Notes under the pieces: generated by a model | What the model saw: the letters and a program-made list of their open reading frames with translations, nothing else | Databases searched by the model: none | What the model was told of the DNA's origin: nothing | In this document: piece by piece, positions 1 to 8,068 of the stretch | How positions within the stretch are numbered: the first letter of the stretch is position 1 | How the letters are laid out: each line of letters opens with the position of its first letter | Program-made: the position numbers and the translations under genes | Assembly (NCBI GenBank): GCA_963829485.1 | Contig: CAWHIK010000004.1 | Span: forward strand, 434,001-498,000 | Length of the DNA: 64,000 bases | Origin: JBGPQJ01 sp963829485 | Lineage (GTDB): Bacteria; Chloroflexota; Anaerolineae; Anaerolineales; Villigracilaceae | Direction: 5' to 3'

Positions 1-1741
1 GGAGGATTTCCGACGCTTTTTTGTAGGAATTATCCACAAGCTGGCGAACCTCACTGTCTATCTGTTCAGCGACCGCCTCGGAATAGTCCCTCTGTTCTGA
101 TATTTCGCGGCCAAGGAAGATCAATTCCTCCTTTTTCCCATAGACCATATTGCCTAAATGATTACTCATTCCAAGACGGGTAACCATCAACTTTGCGATA
201 TGTGTCACCCGTTCGAAGTCATTGGATGCACCGGAAGTAATGTCATCAAAGACGATCTCCTCTGCGGCGCGCCCGCCCAGCAGGCCAATCATCTCAGCGG
301 TCAATTTCTTTCGTGAGGCAAGGATTCGATCTTCTTCAGGTAACGCCATGGTATAACCACCCGCCTGCCCGCGGCCGACAATCGTGATTTTGTGGATCGG
401 ATCTGCTTCTGGAATGACGTTCATCACAACCGCATGGCCGGCTTCATGATAAGCGATGATGCGTTTTTCCTCATCGGATATGAGCCGGCTCTTTCGCTCT
501 GGGCCGGCAATCACTCGTTCGATAGCTTCTTGAAACTCAGGCTGGCCTATGGATTTTTTATTTCGGCGAGCTGCCAGGATGGCTGCTTCGTTAACCATAT
601 TCTCCAAGTCGGCGCCGACAAATCCAGGAGTTCCACGAGCCAGGATTGACAAATTGATATCGGGCTCTATGGGCTTTCCCTTGATGTGAACACGCAGGAT
701 CGCTTCCCGCCCCTTTACATCCGGACGATCGAGCATAACGCGACGGTCAAAGCGGCCTGGGCGAAGCAAGGCAGGGTCCAGGATATCAGGTCGATTGGTC
801 GCTGCGATGATGATCACATTCGTGTCGGTGTCAAATCCATCCATCTCCACCAGCATTTGATTGAGCGTTTGCTCACGCTCATCGTGAGATCCACCCAACC
901 CAGCTCCGCGTTGACGGCCAACCGCATCGATTTCGTCGACGAAAATAATACATGGGGAATGACGTTTTGCCTGTTCGAACAAATCGCGTACCCGGCTCGC
1001 GCCCACACCTACGAACATTTCCACAAACTCGGAACCGGAGATCGAGAAGAACGGCACACCCGCCTCTCCTGAAACCGCCTTGGCCATCAGGGTCTTGCCG
1101 GTTCCTGGAGGTCCGACCAGCAGCACTCCTTTTGGAATTCGGGCACCCAACTGGATGAATTTCTGCGGTTCTTTTAAGAACTCTACTACTTCCTTGAGTT
1201 CTTCTTTAAACTCCTCGGCTCCAGCCACATCATCGAAGGTAACAGTGGGATGGTCGCCGCTAAACATACGCGCCTTGGATTTGCCGAAGGACATGGCGGC
1301 ATTGTTGCTGCCTTGCGCCTGGCGGAAGATCCACCAGAAGATACCTGCCAGCATAACAAATGGAAGGACGTAACCCAGGACAGTCATGACCCCCATCCAT
1401 GAACTGGGTGCCTGAACATCGATCTTGATTTTGTCCGGTTCAAGCTGTTCGGATGTTACCCCAAGGTCCAGGAGTTGGGTTACGAGCGTAAGCTGCGGCT
1501 CTTTGCGTGATTGGCGTTCAATGAGATTATCCTTGGTCGAACCGTCGTAAATGACATTTAACTTGTCATCGGACTCGACCTCGATTCGCGATACGATTCC
1601 AGCCCTGACATCGTCCGCCAACTGGTTGATTGTCAGTACATCCTGGGTATTTGGCTGCTGCCTGACATTGAAATAGACCATCGCCACGATAGCCACAAAA
1701 AGCAGCGCATAAATTATATAAGACTGATTTCTAGAATTCAC
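1..1741 (-). CDS. ftsH: ATP-dependent zinc metalloprotease FtsH (3' end cut by window edge)
   Basis: Membrane-anchored AAA+ protease that degrades misfolded membrane and regulatory proteins. Translation from a GTG at 1741 gives 580 residues before the window ends, so roughly the last 50-80 residues are missing. An AGGAGG at 1747-1752 lies five bases before the GTG and decides the start. Seen in order: a first membrane segment (about residues 8-26), an extracytoplasmic domain, a second membrane segment (about 117-140), Walker A GPPGTGKT (about 209-216), Walker B IIFVDEIDA (about 265-273), the second region of homology with NRPDILDPALLRPGRFDRR, and the M41 zinc site HEAGH at about 432-436. All catalytic motifs are intact. 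It lies downstream of exonuclease III on the same strand with its own likely promoter. Confidence 0.97.
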   Translation of the reverse strand, partial: MNSRNQSYIIYALLFVAIVAMVYFNVRQQPNTQDVLTINQLADDVRAGIVSRIEVESDDKLNVIYDGSTKDNLIERQSRKEPQLTLVTQLLDLGVTSEQLEPDKIKIDVQAPSSWMGVMTVLGYVLPFVMLAGIFWWIFRQAQGSNNAAMSFGKSKARMFSGDHPTVTFDDVAGAEEFKEELKEVVEFLKEPQKFIQLGARIPKGVLLVGPPGTGKTLMAKAVSGEAGVPFFSISGSEFVEMFVGVGASRVRDLFEQAKRHSPCIIFVDEIDAVGRQRGAGLGGSHDEREQTLNQMLVEMDGFDTDTNVIIIAATNRPDILDPALLRPGRFDRRVMLDRPDVKGREAILRVHIKGKPIEPDINLSILARGTPGFVGADLENMVNEAAILAARRNKKSIGQPEFQEAIERVIAGPERKSRLISDEEKRIIAYHEAGHAVVMNVIPEADPIHKITIVGRGQAGGYTMALPEEDRILASRKKLTAEMIGLLGGRAAEEIVFDDITSGASNDFERVTHIAKLMVTRLGMSNHLGNMVYGKKEELIFLGREISEQRDYSEAVAEQIDSEVRQLVDNSYKKASEIL

Positions 1742-1767
1742 TAACGCCTCCTATTATTTCTACCGCC

Positions 1768-1776
1768 ATTATACCA
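1768..1776 (-). promoter_or_regulatory. Extended -10 promoter of ftsH
   Basis: On the minus strand the bases read TGG followed by a perfect TATAAT, an extended -10 element, ending 26 bases before the GTG of ftsH. No good -35 is visible. The rest of the gap 1742-1863 is AT-rich and holds nothing else I recognise. Confidence 0.5.
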
Positions 1777-1863
1777 ATCTAAACCGAGGGGAGGCATGAA
1801 AATAAGAATATTTATATAATTTTCTTATATTTCCAAACCTGCCGAAAAAGTGATCTCGAAGTC

Positions 1864-2625
1864 TCAATCGATAACGAGGGTCACCGGACAATGGTCTGAG
1901 CCAGGCACGTCATCGCGAATGATCACATCGCTGATCCTAGGAACAAGGTTCTTTGAAACCAGAAAATAATCCAGCCGCCAGCCCACATTTCTTGCTCTGG
2001 CATTTGAAATGTAAGTCCACCATGTATATTGAACCTTATCGGGATAGAGATGGCGGAAGATATCAACGAATCCGTGATTTAGATAATGGTCCACCCATTC
2101 GCGCTCCTCGGGTAAAAAACCTGAAGTTTTTTCATTTTCCTTCGGATTACGTAAATCGATGGGTTTGTGAGCCGTATTGAAATCCCCTGTCAAAATGACA
2201 TTTTCCCCGGATGCGTGAAGATCGTCGCAAATTCTTAAGAGGTTGGCATAGAAATCCAATTTATAAGAGACTCTATCCTGTCCACGTTGTCCATTTGGGA
2301 AGTAACTATTGAAGAGAAGAAAATCCAAGTGACGAGAGCGAATGGTCCGCCCTTCGATATCGAAGCGCGGCTCATTCATACCGACCTGAAAATCTAAAAA
2401 ATCTTTGCGTGTAAACGTCGCCACTCCACTATAACCAGGTCGCTCGGCGGGATTCCAAATAACCGAGTATCCGGGAAAATCCCGCTGTGATTCGGTCAAT
2501 TGCTCCGGCTTGGCTTTGATTTCCTGCAGACACAATACATCGGGGCTTTCGGCCTGAATCCAGGAAGCCAATCCTTTTCCGAGCGCCGCTCTTATTCCAT
2601 TGACGTTCCAAGTTGTTATTTTCAT
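1864..2625 (-). CDS. xth: Exodeoxyribonuclease III (Xth/ExoA family AP endonuclease)
   Basis: Magnesium-dependent AP endonuclease and 3'-5' exonuclease of base excision repair, 253 residues, the normal family length. The N-terminus MKITTWNVNGIRA, the metal-binding glutamate in LQEIKA, the LTGDFNTAH motif and the C-terminal PGSDHCPV motif with catalytic Asp-His are all present, spanning the whole endonuclease/exonuclease/phosphatase fold. The gene is followed at 120 bases by ftsH on the same strand and is divergent from the receiver gene at 2676; the two starts are only 50 bases apart, so their promoters must overlap. A weak CATAAT (minus strand, 2638-2643) could be its -10. Confidence 0.95.
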   Translation of the reverse strand: MKITTWNVNGIRAALGKGLASWIQAESPDVLCLQEIKAKPEQLTESQRDFPGYSVIWNPAERPGYSGVATFTRKDFLDFQVGMNEPRFDIEGRTIRSRHLDFLLFNSYFPNGQRGQDRVSYKLDFYANLLRICDDLHASGENVILTGDFNTAHKPIDLRNPKENEKTSGFLPEEREWVDHYLNHGFVDIFRHLYPDKVQYTWWTYISNARARNVGWRLDYFLVSKNLVPRISDVIIRDDVPGSDHCPVTLVID

Positions 2626-2641
2626 GGCTATTTTGAAATTA

Positions 2642-2650
2642 TGGTAAACT
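2642..2650 (+). promoter_or_regulatory. Extended -10 promoter of receiver gene
   Basis: TGGTAAACT matches TGn plus a TAnnnT hexamer (2645-2650). It predicts transcription starting near 2657 and so favours the ATG at 2676 over the upstream GTG at 2661. The same TGnTAAACT sequence recurs before two other genes in the window (4967 and 52176). Confidence 0.5.
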
Positions 2651-2675
2651 TAATCGATATGTGGCTGGGATATTA

Positions 2676-3077
2676 ATGAACGACCGTCCGAAAAGAACCA
2701 TTGTTTGCGTGGAGGATGAGCCTGAAATGGTGGATCTCATCCGTCTGATCCTTGTCAGGAAGGGATTTGACGTCCTGGGAGCTGGCACTGGCCTGGAAGG
2801 ACTGGAACTCATCCGCAACAAGATGCCCCAATTGGTCCTGCTCGACTTGATGATGCCCGATATGGATGGATGGGAAGTATACCAGCAAATGAAAGCCGGT
2901 GAAAAGACGCGCGACATCCCTGTGATCGTCGTCACAGCCAAAGCTCAGAGCATCGATAAGGTTCTAGGAATTCACATTGCCAAGGTTGACGACTATATCG
3001 CCAAACCTTTCAGCCCACAGGAACTCCTGGCCAGCGTTGATAAAGTGCTAAACAACCAGGTCGTGCAGAACGAATAA
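2676..3077 (+). CDS. Single-domain response regulator (CheY-like receiver)
   Basis: A stand-alone receiver domain of 133 residues with no output domain. Acidic pocket residues lie in VEDEP (Asp14), the phosphoacceptor Asp57 is in LLDLMMPDMDG, the conserved Thr is in VVTAKAQ and the conserved Lys is in AKPFSP near the C-terminus, so phosphorylation chemistry should be intact. I chose ATG 2676, which has a GGGA five bases upstream; a GTG at 2661 in the same frame would add five residues but lies within a few bases of the predicted transcript start. No histidine kinase is encoded nearby, so the partner is unknown. It probably acts by protein contact rather than DNA binding. Confidence 0.9.
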   Translation: MNDRPKRTIVCVEDEPEMVDLIRLILVRKGFDVLGAGTGLEGLELIRNKMPQLVLLDLMMPDMDGWEVYQQMKAGEKTRDIPVIVVTAKAQSIDKVLGIHIAKVDDYIAKPFSPQELLASVDKVLNNQVVQNE

Positions 3078-3080
3078 ACA

Positions 3081-3108
3081 CGGGGCGGCACCATCAGCGC
3101 TCCGTTTT
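3081..3108 (+). terminator. Possible intrinsic terminator after receiver gene
   Basis: CGGGGCG (3081-3087) pairs with CGCTCCG (3098-3104), including one G-U pair, and is followed by TTTT (3105-3108). It is short and falls just before the DUF192 start at 3119, so partial read-through is likely. Confidence 0.4.
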
Positions 3109-3118
3109 CGAATCCTCA

Positions 3119-3490
3119 ATGCCCCATTTCAAAAAAATCATCAACTTGACGAATAAGAATTTTCGACCCTTCCGGGTAAAATATTGCGACGACTTCATCA
3201 GCCGCCTGCGAGGATTTACCTTTCGGAAGGATATCCATTCGGATGAGGGATTGATTCTCGCCGAAAAGCGCGACAGCAGAATGGACACATCCATTCATAT
3301 GTTGTTCGTTTGGACAGATCTGGCAGTTTTCTGGGTCAATTCAACCATGACCGTTGTGGACAAAGCGCTGGCAGCAAGCTGGCATCCCTATTATGCATCC
3401 AAGGTCCCTGCAAAATATGTTATCGAGCTTGCCCCTTCAAATATGGATTTTCTTCAGGTGGGTGATAAAGTGGAATTTAATAATGATTAA
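3119..3490 (+). CDS. DUF192 family protein
   Basis: Small protein of 123 residues resembling the DUF192 family (PF02643). The conserved blocks are SRLRGFTFRKDI near residues 28-40, the hydrophobic MLFVWTDLAVFWVN strand pair and a C-terminal AKYVIEL...VGDKVEF block. Biochemical function of this family is not established. The start has no clear Shine-Dalgarno sequence. Its last codons overlap the start of the LysM/M23 gene by eight bases, so the two are translated as a coupled pair, which suggests an envelope-related role. No signal peptide is visible here, whereas many family members have one. Confidence 0.75.
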   Translation: MPHFKKIINLTNKNFRPFRVKYCDDFISRLRGFTFRKDIHSDEGLILAEKRDSRMDTSIHMLFVWTDLAVFWVNSTMTVVDKALAASWHPYYASKVPAKYVIELAPSNMDFLQVGDKVEFNND

Positions 3491-4946
3491 AAGTCTAATT
3501 CCTTCCTTATTCTTAATTCTTGCTCTGGTCTTCGCCTCTCAAGTTTCGGCGCAGGAAAATTCACAGGAAGCCAGTGCGACCCCGGCAGTTGAACTTACAC
3601 CGACCCCTGAGCCGACCCCTGAGCCTACTCCGGTCACAGGTCCAACATATATTATTGCTTCGGGCGACAGCCTGACATTGATAGCAAATCGCTTCGGAGT
3701 CAAACTGGCTGACCTGATGTCCGCCAATGGAATAACAGACGCGAATCAGATCTTCGTTGGCCAACCTTTGTTGATTCCAGGCCTTGAGGGCGTGTCCGGG
3801 ATCCTCGAAACAAAATTAATTTCTTATGGCGAGACTCTCCGATCCATCAGCAGGCAGTACCAAATCCCTGAAAAATTCCTTCGGCAGCTCAATAAAGTTA
3901 CAAACCCGGCAGAGCTTTACGCCGGTGTTGGATTTGTCATTCCCAAGCTGACTGACGACAAGCAATTATTATCGTCCCGTTTTAGCTTGGACGAAGGCGA
4001 AAGTCTTCTCGAGCTAGCGGTTCGCCAGAATAACAGCCCATGGACGATTTCGGAGCAAAATGCGCTCATCGGGACCTGGGACGGCATGCCTGCCGAAGTC
4101 TTATTTGGGAGTTCTGGTTCAGGCGAATCGATAGCAATTGGTCTGCCTCCCGCCTTCCAGAGCATTGAGTTAAGGGACGCACCATTTAAGCAAGGTGGCA
4201 CTGCGGAAATTACGGTCAAAACTGACCCGGCTGTTCAGCTAAGCGGCATAATGGTTGACAAACCCTTGAGGTTTTTCGCAACCGATGACGGCATGCAAGT
4301 TGCGCTGCAGGGCGTTCATGCGATGCTGCCACCGGGACCATACCCTTTACAACTTACAGCGACCTTGCCTGACGGCTCCTCGCAAAGTTTTGAACAAAAT
4401 GTCCTGATTCGGTCAGGTTTTTATCCTAACGATCCTGTTCTTTATGTAGATCCCTCCTATATTGATCCGGTAGTGACAGAGCCTGAAAGTGAGCAGGTTG
4501 CTGCGCTCGTTGGTCCGGCTTCACCCGAAAAATACTGGGATGGGGTTTTTACTTCGCCGGCGCTTTATCCAGATGCGTTTACTTCGCGTTATGGGAATCG
4601 GCGGTCCTACAATGACAGTGAATTTTCGTATTTTCATACAGGGCTCGATTTTGGTGGAGGGGAAGGTCTGCCGATCACGGCTCCAGCAGACGGGGTGGTG
4701 ATCTTTGCCGGTCCGTTGACCGTTCGAGGCAATGCGACCATCATCGACCACGGTCATGGAGTTTATTCCGGTTTCTGGCACCAATCCGAAATCCTCGTGA
4801 CCGAAGGTGACACCGTGGAAAAAGGACAGCAAATCGGGGTGGTTGGCGGGACCGGACGGGTAACCGGCGCTCACCTGCATTTCGAGATCTGGGTGAATGG
4901 CGTCCAGGTGGATCCACTCGACTGGTTAACTTACGTTTACCCCTGA
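3483..4946 (+). CDS. Secreted LysM and M23 metallopeptidase
   Basis: Exported cell-wall hydrolase of 487 residues. From ATG 3483 it has a signal peptide (MIKSLIPSLFLILALVFA), a Thr/Pro linker with PTPEP repeats (about 30-50), one clear LysM repeat (YIIASGDSLTLIANRFGV), a second degenerate LysM, and possibly a third. A beta-rich middle follows, then a C-terminal M23 domain with the zinc ligands in HTGLDFG and HLHFEIW. LysM binds peptidoglycan and M23 enzymes cleave peptide cross-bridges, so it probably remodels the wall or activates another hydrolase. The start overlaps the DUF192 stop by eight bases and relies on coupling. A longer open frame runs upstream of 3483 but it lies inside DUF192 and lacks a signal peptide. 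Confidence 0.92.
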   Translation: MIKSLIPSLFLILALVFASQVSAQENSQEASATPAVELTPTPEPTPEPTPVTGPTYIIASGDSLTLIANRFGVKLADLMSANGITDANQIFVGQPLLIPGLEGVSGILETKLISYGETLRSISRQYQIPEKFLRQLNKVTNPAELYAGVGFVIPKLTDDKQLLSSRFSLDEGESLLELAVRQNNSPWTISEQNALIGTWDGMPAEVLFGSSGSGESIAIGLPPAFQSIELRDAPFKQGGTAEITVKTDPAVQLSGIMVDKPLRFFATDDGMQVALQGVHAMLPPGPYPLQLTATLPDGSSQSFEQNVLIRSGFYPNDPVLYVDPSYIDPVVTEPESEQVAALVGPASPEKYWDGVFTSPALYPDAFTSRYGNRRSYNDSEFSYFHTGLDFGGGEGLPITAPADGVVIFAGPLTVRGNATIIDHGHGVYSGFWHQSEILVTEGDTVEKGQQIGVVGGTGRVTGAHLHFEIWVNGVQVDPLDWLTYVYP

Positions 4947-4975
4947 TTGAAACGAACCGGCAATTATGCTAAACT
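4947..4975 (+). promoter_or_regulatory. Promoter of the cyclic-nucleotide-binding gene
   Basis: TTGAAA (4947-4952), a 17-base spacer, and TGC-TAAACT (4967-4975) form a -35 plus extended -10 promoter. It starts immediately after the stop of the M23 gene and gives a leader of about 22 bases before ATG 5004. It is one of the best promoters in the window. Confidence 0.65.
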
Positions 4976-5003
4976 AAAACAAGATCCAGGCTACGGAGCA
5001 ACC

Positions 5004-5504
5004 ATGACTTCCACAGTAACTTATTTGAAGCAAGCCGACATCTTCTATCAACTGACGTCGACACAACTTGAATTGATTGCAAATATCTGCCGCGAGGTGG
5101 CTTATTCTGCCGGTCAGATCATCTTCGAGGAAAACAGCTCCAGCAAGGAACTTTATGTCATCGCACATGGCGAAGTGGACATCCTGGTAAATCCTTCCAT
5201 GATTTCAGGCCGTACCACGACACGGATTCCAGAGAAAGTAGTCATCACAACCTTAAAGCGCGGGCAATCATTTGGCGAAGTCGCTCTGGTCGATGAAGGA
5301 CTGCGGTCAGCCACTACTCGGGCAGCTGTCAAGGATACCCACCTGCTGGTGATCCCGAGAGATAAATTGATCTTGCTATGCGAGACCTATCCTCAGCTGG
5401 GATTTCGTCTCATGTATAATCTCGCTGCCGATCTCGCAATGAAAATGCGAAACACGGACATGAAAATCCGTGAAAAGGCTGACAATCACACTCAATCCAG
5501 CTAA
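5004..5504 (+). CDS. Cyclic-nucleotide-binding domain protein (no DNA-binding domain)
   Basis: A 166-residue protein made of one CRP/FNR-type cyclic-nucleotide-binding domain: FEENSSSKELYVIAHGEVDIL and the FGEVALVDEGLRSATTRAA phosphate-binding cassette. No helix-turn-helix follows; the C-terminal part is a short helical tail, so it is not a CRP-type transcription factor. I chose ATG 5004, which has GGAG six bases upstream and follows the mapped promoter; an upstream TTG at 4947 lies inside the -35 box. The Arg and Glu expected to contact cyclic nucleotide are present (FGE, RSATT), so ligand binding is plausible, but the partner it regulates is not in the window. Confidence 0.85.
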   Translation: MTSTVTYLKQADIFYQLTSTQLELIANICREVAYSAGQIIFEENSSSKELYVIAHGEVDILVNPSMISGRTTTRIPEKVVITTLKRGQSFGEVALVDEGLRSATTRAAVKDTHLLVIPRDKLILLCETYPQLGFRLMYNLAADLAMKMRNTDMKIREKADNHTQSS

Positions 5505-5520
5505 AAACATCGTAAATGGC

Positions 5521-5549
5521 TTGACCGATTTCAAAATTTCCTGTACCAT
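5521..5549 (+). promoter_or_regulatory. Promoter of the liv operon
   Basis: TTGACC (5521-5526), a 17-base spacer and TACCAT (5544-5549) form a near-consensus sigma-70 promoter about 140 bases before livK. Confidence 0.55.
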
Positions 5550-5692
5550 TATCTCTTAACAAGATTGTAAGAATAATTTTGAGCCTTCTAAAAGGAGGTG
5601 GTGGAAGACAAGTGAATTGGCATGGTCAGCCGTAGGTCAGTTCTAGTATTTACTTAAGTACGTCTCACCTATTCCAGAGGAGGAAGAAGAAA
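5550..5692 (+). promoter_or_regulatory. Long leader of the liv operon with an internal Shine-Dalgarno
   Basis: The leader holds AAAGGAGGTG at 5591-5600, a full complement to the 16S 3' end, about 90 bases before livK. Thirteen bases on, a GTG at 5612 opens a seven-codon frame (VNWHGQP) ending at TAG 5633. A 10-base palindrome TACTTAAGTA lies at 5651-5660. The true livK ribosome site (GAGGAGGAAG) follows just before ATG 5693. Whether the upstream site is translated is unknown. Confidence 0.4.
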
Positions 5693-6910
5693 ATGTCGAA
5701 ACGTTTGATTGTCATTCTCGCAGTGATGGTTCTAGTACTAGGTATTCTTTCTGCATGCGCCCCAAAAGTTGAATGCACCGACTCAATCGGCTGTGTAGAA
5801 GTTAAATCGGGCGACCCGATCCACATTGCTTACGCCATGGTAATTGCCGGCCCCGATGCCACACTTGGAATTGATTCACGCAATGGCGCTGAAATTGCCA
5901 TTGATGAAAGAGGCGGTAAATTACTCGGTCACGACATCCAGTTCGACGGTGAGGATGATGGATGCTCTGCTGAAGGCGGGCAGGCTGCCGGCACCAAGTT
6001 GGCTGCCGATCCCTCGATTGTCGCCGTCCTCGGTACTTCCTGTTCCAGCGCGTTGCGCGCTGCAATGCCGCTATGGTCCGACGCCGGCTTTGTGGTCATT
6101 TCAGCTTCCAATACAGCTCCCGATTTGACTCTGGCGGGCAATGAAAATAACCACCCCGGCTACCTGCGCACTGCGCACAGTGATAAAGTCCAGGGTGCTG
6201 CGGCCGCTGAGTTCGTTTATGGAACGCTTGGCTTGCGCAAAGCTGCCACCATTCACGACGGCTCGATCTACGCCGATTCGCTCCAGCAGGTCTTCGTCGA
6301 TAAATTCAAGGAACTAGGCGGAGAGATCACTGCCCAGGAATTTGTCAGCCCTGATCAGGTCGACATGAGCGGTGTTCTCACCAGTATCGCTGCCGGCTCG
6401 CCCGAGTTCATCTACCACCCGATCTTCATCGCGGCAGGCACCCAGCTCATCCTTCAAGCACGCTCAACCCCTGGACTTGAAAATGTTGTTCAGATGGGCG
6501 CGGATGGCATGTTCTCGCCGGATGTGATGGAAGGATCTGGCCCGGCTGTGGAAGGCGTCTATGTTTCGAGCCCGGACTTCTCTCAATTCGGACCGGATTA
6601 TGAAGCGAAATTCGTTCCTGCATACGAAGCCAAATTCGGGTCAAAACCCGTGAGCATTTTCCACGCTCATGCCTATGACGCGCTAAATTTGGTTGCTGCC
6701 TGCATCGAAAAAGTCGCAGTAGGCGACAAGGATGGCGGTGATCTTCTCATCGGACGCCAGGCTTTACGCGATTGCATGTATTCCACCAAAGACTTCTCTG
6801 GACTGACTGGTAACTTGACCTGCACTTCCACCGGTGACTGCGCTGATCCTAATATCGCCGTGTATCAATACTCCGAAGGTCAATATCCTCCCGTGAAGGT
6901 TTGGCCGTAA
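5693..6910 (+). CDS. livK: Branched-chain amino acid ABC transporter, substrate-binding lipoprotein
   Basis: Extracytoplasmic type I periplasmic-binding-fold protein (Leu/Ile/Val-binding family), 405 residues. It begins with a lipoprotein signal ending in a lipobox LSAC with Cys22 as the lipidation site, as expected for a cell-surface-anchored receptor. The body carries the family features IAYAMVIAGPDA, GAEIAIDERGG, the VLGTSCSS ligand-contact block and the FHAHAYDALNL C-terminal helix. A strong GAGGAGG precedes the ATG. It is first of five genes in the livKHMGF order, preceded by a long leader and followed by a hairpin that should make it more abundant than the membrane subunits. The exact amino acid ligand cannot be read from sequence. 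Confidence 0.93.
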   Translation: MSKRLIVILAVMVLVLGILSACAPKVECTDSIGCVEVKSGDPIHIAYAMVIAGPDATLGIDSRNGAEIAIDERGGKLLGHDIQFDGEDDGCSAEGGQAAGTKLAADPSIVAVLGTSCSSALRAAMPLWSDAGFVVISASNTAPDLTLAGNENNHPGYLRTAHSDKVQGAAAAEFVYGTLGLRKAATIHDGSIYADSLQQVFVDKFKELGGEITAQEFVSPDQVDMSGVLTSIAAGSPEFIYHPIFIAAGTQLILQARSTPGLENVVQMGADGMFSPDVMEGSGPAVEGVYVSSPDFSQFGPDYEAKFVPAYEAKFGSKPVSIFHAHAYDALNLVAACIEKVAVGDKDGGDLLIGRQALRDCMYSTKDFSGLTGNLTCTSTGDCADPNIAVYQYSEGQYPPVKVWP

Positions 6911-6941
6911 AAATTCTCAAGCAGTTGAACCATTAACACCC

Positions 6942-6978
6942 GGGGAGGGACGAAATTCCCTTCGTCCCTCCCCTTTTT
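6942..6978 (+). terminator. Intrinsic terminator between livK and livH
   Basis: A perfect 13-base-pair stem (6942-6954 with 6961-6973), six-base loop, followed by five T. It lies inside an operon, so it probably limits transcription of livHMGF relative to livK. Confidence 0.85.
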
Positions 6979-6997
6979 CATTATCGGGAGGTCAGGT

Positions 6998-8059
6998 ATG
7001 CTGAAGAGATGGCGTCAGCGTGTCACATTCATAGATATTATCGTATGGGCTATAGGTGCCGCGATCGGTCTCGCTGTTGTATATGGCACTATAGTGACCT
7101 GGCGTGCGGCAGAATATTCACCCGAGCAATGGATCAACCTGACCATCGATGGGTTAAAGCTCGGCGGGATTTACGCTCTAATCGCTCTTGGTTACACTCT
7201 GGTATATGGCATTCTACGCATGATCAATTTCGCTCACAGCGAGGTGTTCATGGTCGGACCCTTTACCGCAGTTTTTCTCGCCAAATACCTCAACTCCATT
7301 GGTTTTTATAATGAAAACCCCATCCTCAGTCTAATCTTGATCACGGTTTTATCAGCAACCATTTCGGCAACCACAGCAATATTGCTCGAAAGAATTGCCT
7401 ACCGTCCCCTGAGGTATGCTCCCCGCCTGGTTCCGTTGATCACGGCGATTGGCGCTTCATTCTTCCTGCAATACACATTTCGAGGATTTTACGGTAACGA
7501 CCCAGAGACTTATCCGAGCTTGGATGCTCTAAAAGGAGTCATCTATATCGGTCAGATCCCCATCCCCAAAACGGATGCGCTGGTCATCGTGTCATCGATG
7601 GTCTTGATGCTAATTCTTTACACTATTGTCCAGCGAACCAAAATAGGAAAAGCGATGCGGTCTGTCTCCGAAGATAAAGAAGCTGCAGCCTTGATGGGGA
7701 TTAATGTAGACCGTGTTATTGTTTTCACTTTCACTCTGGGGGGAATCTCAGCAGGCATTGCCGGTATTTTATATTCGCTTATCTATTCTCAAGTTCACTT
7801 TTATATGGGGTTCATCCCGGGGCTTAAAGCGTTCACAGCAGCCGTATTGGGTGGAATTGGTAATGTGGTCGGCGCCTGGCTGGGTGGTACTTTATTGGGA
7901 TTGATCGAGTCTTTGGGTCCAAACCTGTTCTTGAGCGGGCTTGGAATCCCTGCAGCAAACCAGCTAAAAGATGGTATCGCTTTTGCCATACTGGTTTTCA
8001 TCCTCATCTTCCGCCCGCAAGGTATTCTGGGTGAGCGGGCTAGCAAGACGAAAGTGTGA
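6998..8059 (+). CDS. livH: Branched-chain amino acid ABC transporter permease LivH
   Basis: Inner-membrane permease of 353 residues. After an extra N-terminal membrane segment (about residues 12-35) the LivH core begins with LTIDGLKLGGIYALIALGYTLVYGI and the FAHSEVFM motif, then about eight membrane helices. The cytoplasmic EAA-like loop is near KIGKAMRSVSEDKEAAALMGINVDRV, which docks the ATPase subunits. The typical family length is about 290-310, so the extra length is the N-terminal helix. GGGAGG precedes the ATG. It follows the livK terminator and pairs with LivM to form the channel. Confidence 0.93.
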   Translation: MLKRWRQRVTFIDIIVWAIGAAIGLAVVYGTIVTWRAAEYSPEQWINLTIDGLKLGGIYALIALGYTLVYGILRMINFAHSEVFMVGPFTAVFLAKYLNSIGFYNENPILSLILITVLSATISATTAILLERIAYRPLRYAPRLVPLITAIGASFFLQYTFRGFYGNDPETYPSLDALKGVIYIGQIPIPKTDALVIVSSMVLMLILYTIVQRTKIGKAMRSVSEDKEAAALMGINVDRVIVFTFTLGGISAGIAGILYSLIYSQVHFYMGFIPGLKAFTAAVLGGIGNVVGAWLGGTLLGLIESLGPNLFLSGLGIPAANQLKDGIAFAILVFILIFRPQGILGERASKTKV

Positions 8060-8068
8060 GGTCCTGGC

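Noticed and set aside
686..1373. Several plus-strand open frames over 390-1373
   Set aside because: They are antisense to ftsH, whose motifs fill the minus strand throughout.
3354..3482. Longer open frame upstream of the LysM/M23 gene
   Set aside because: It runs inside the DUF192 gene, and the internal ATG 3483 gives a proper signal peptide.
3600..3640. Short direct repeat in the M23 gene as a mobile or CRISPR-like repeat
   Set aside because: It encodes the Pro-Thr-Pro-Glu linker in frame.
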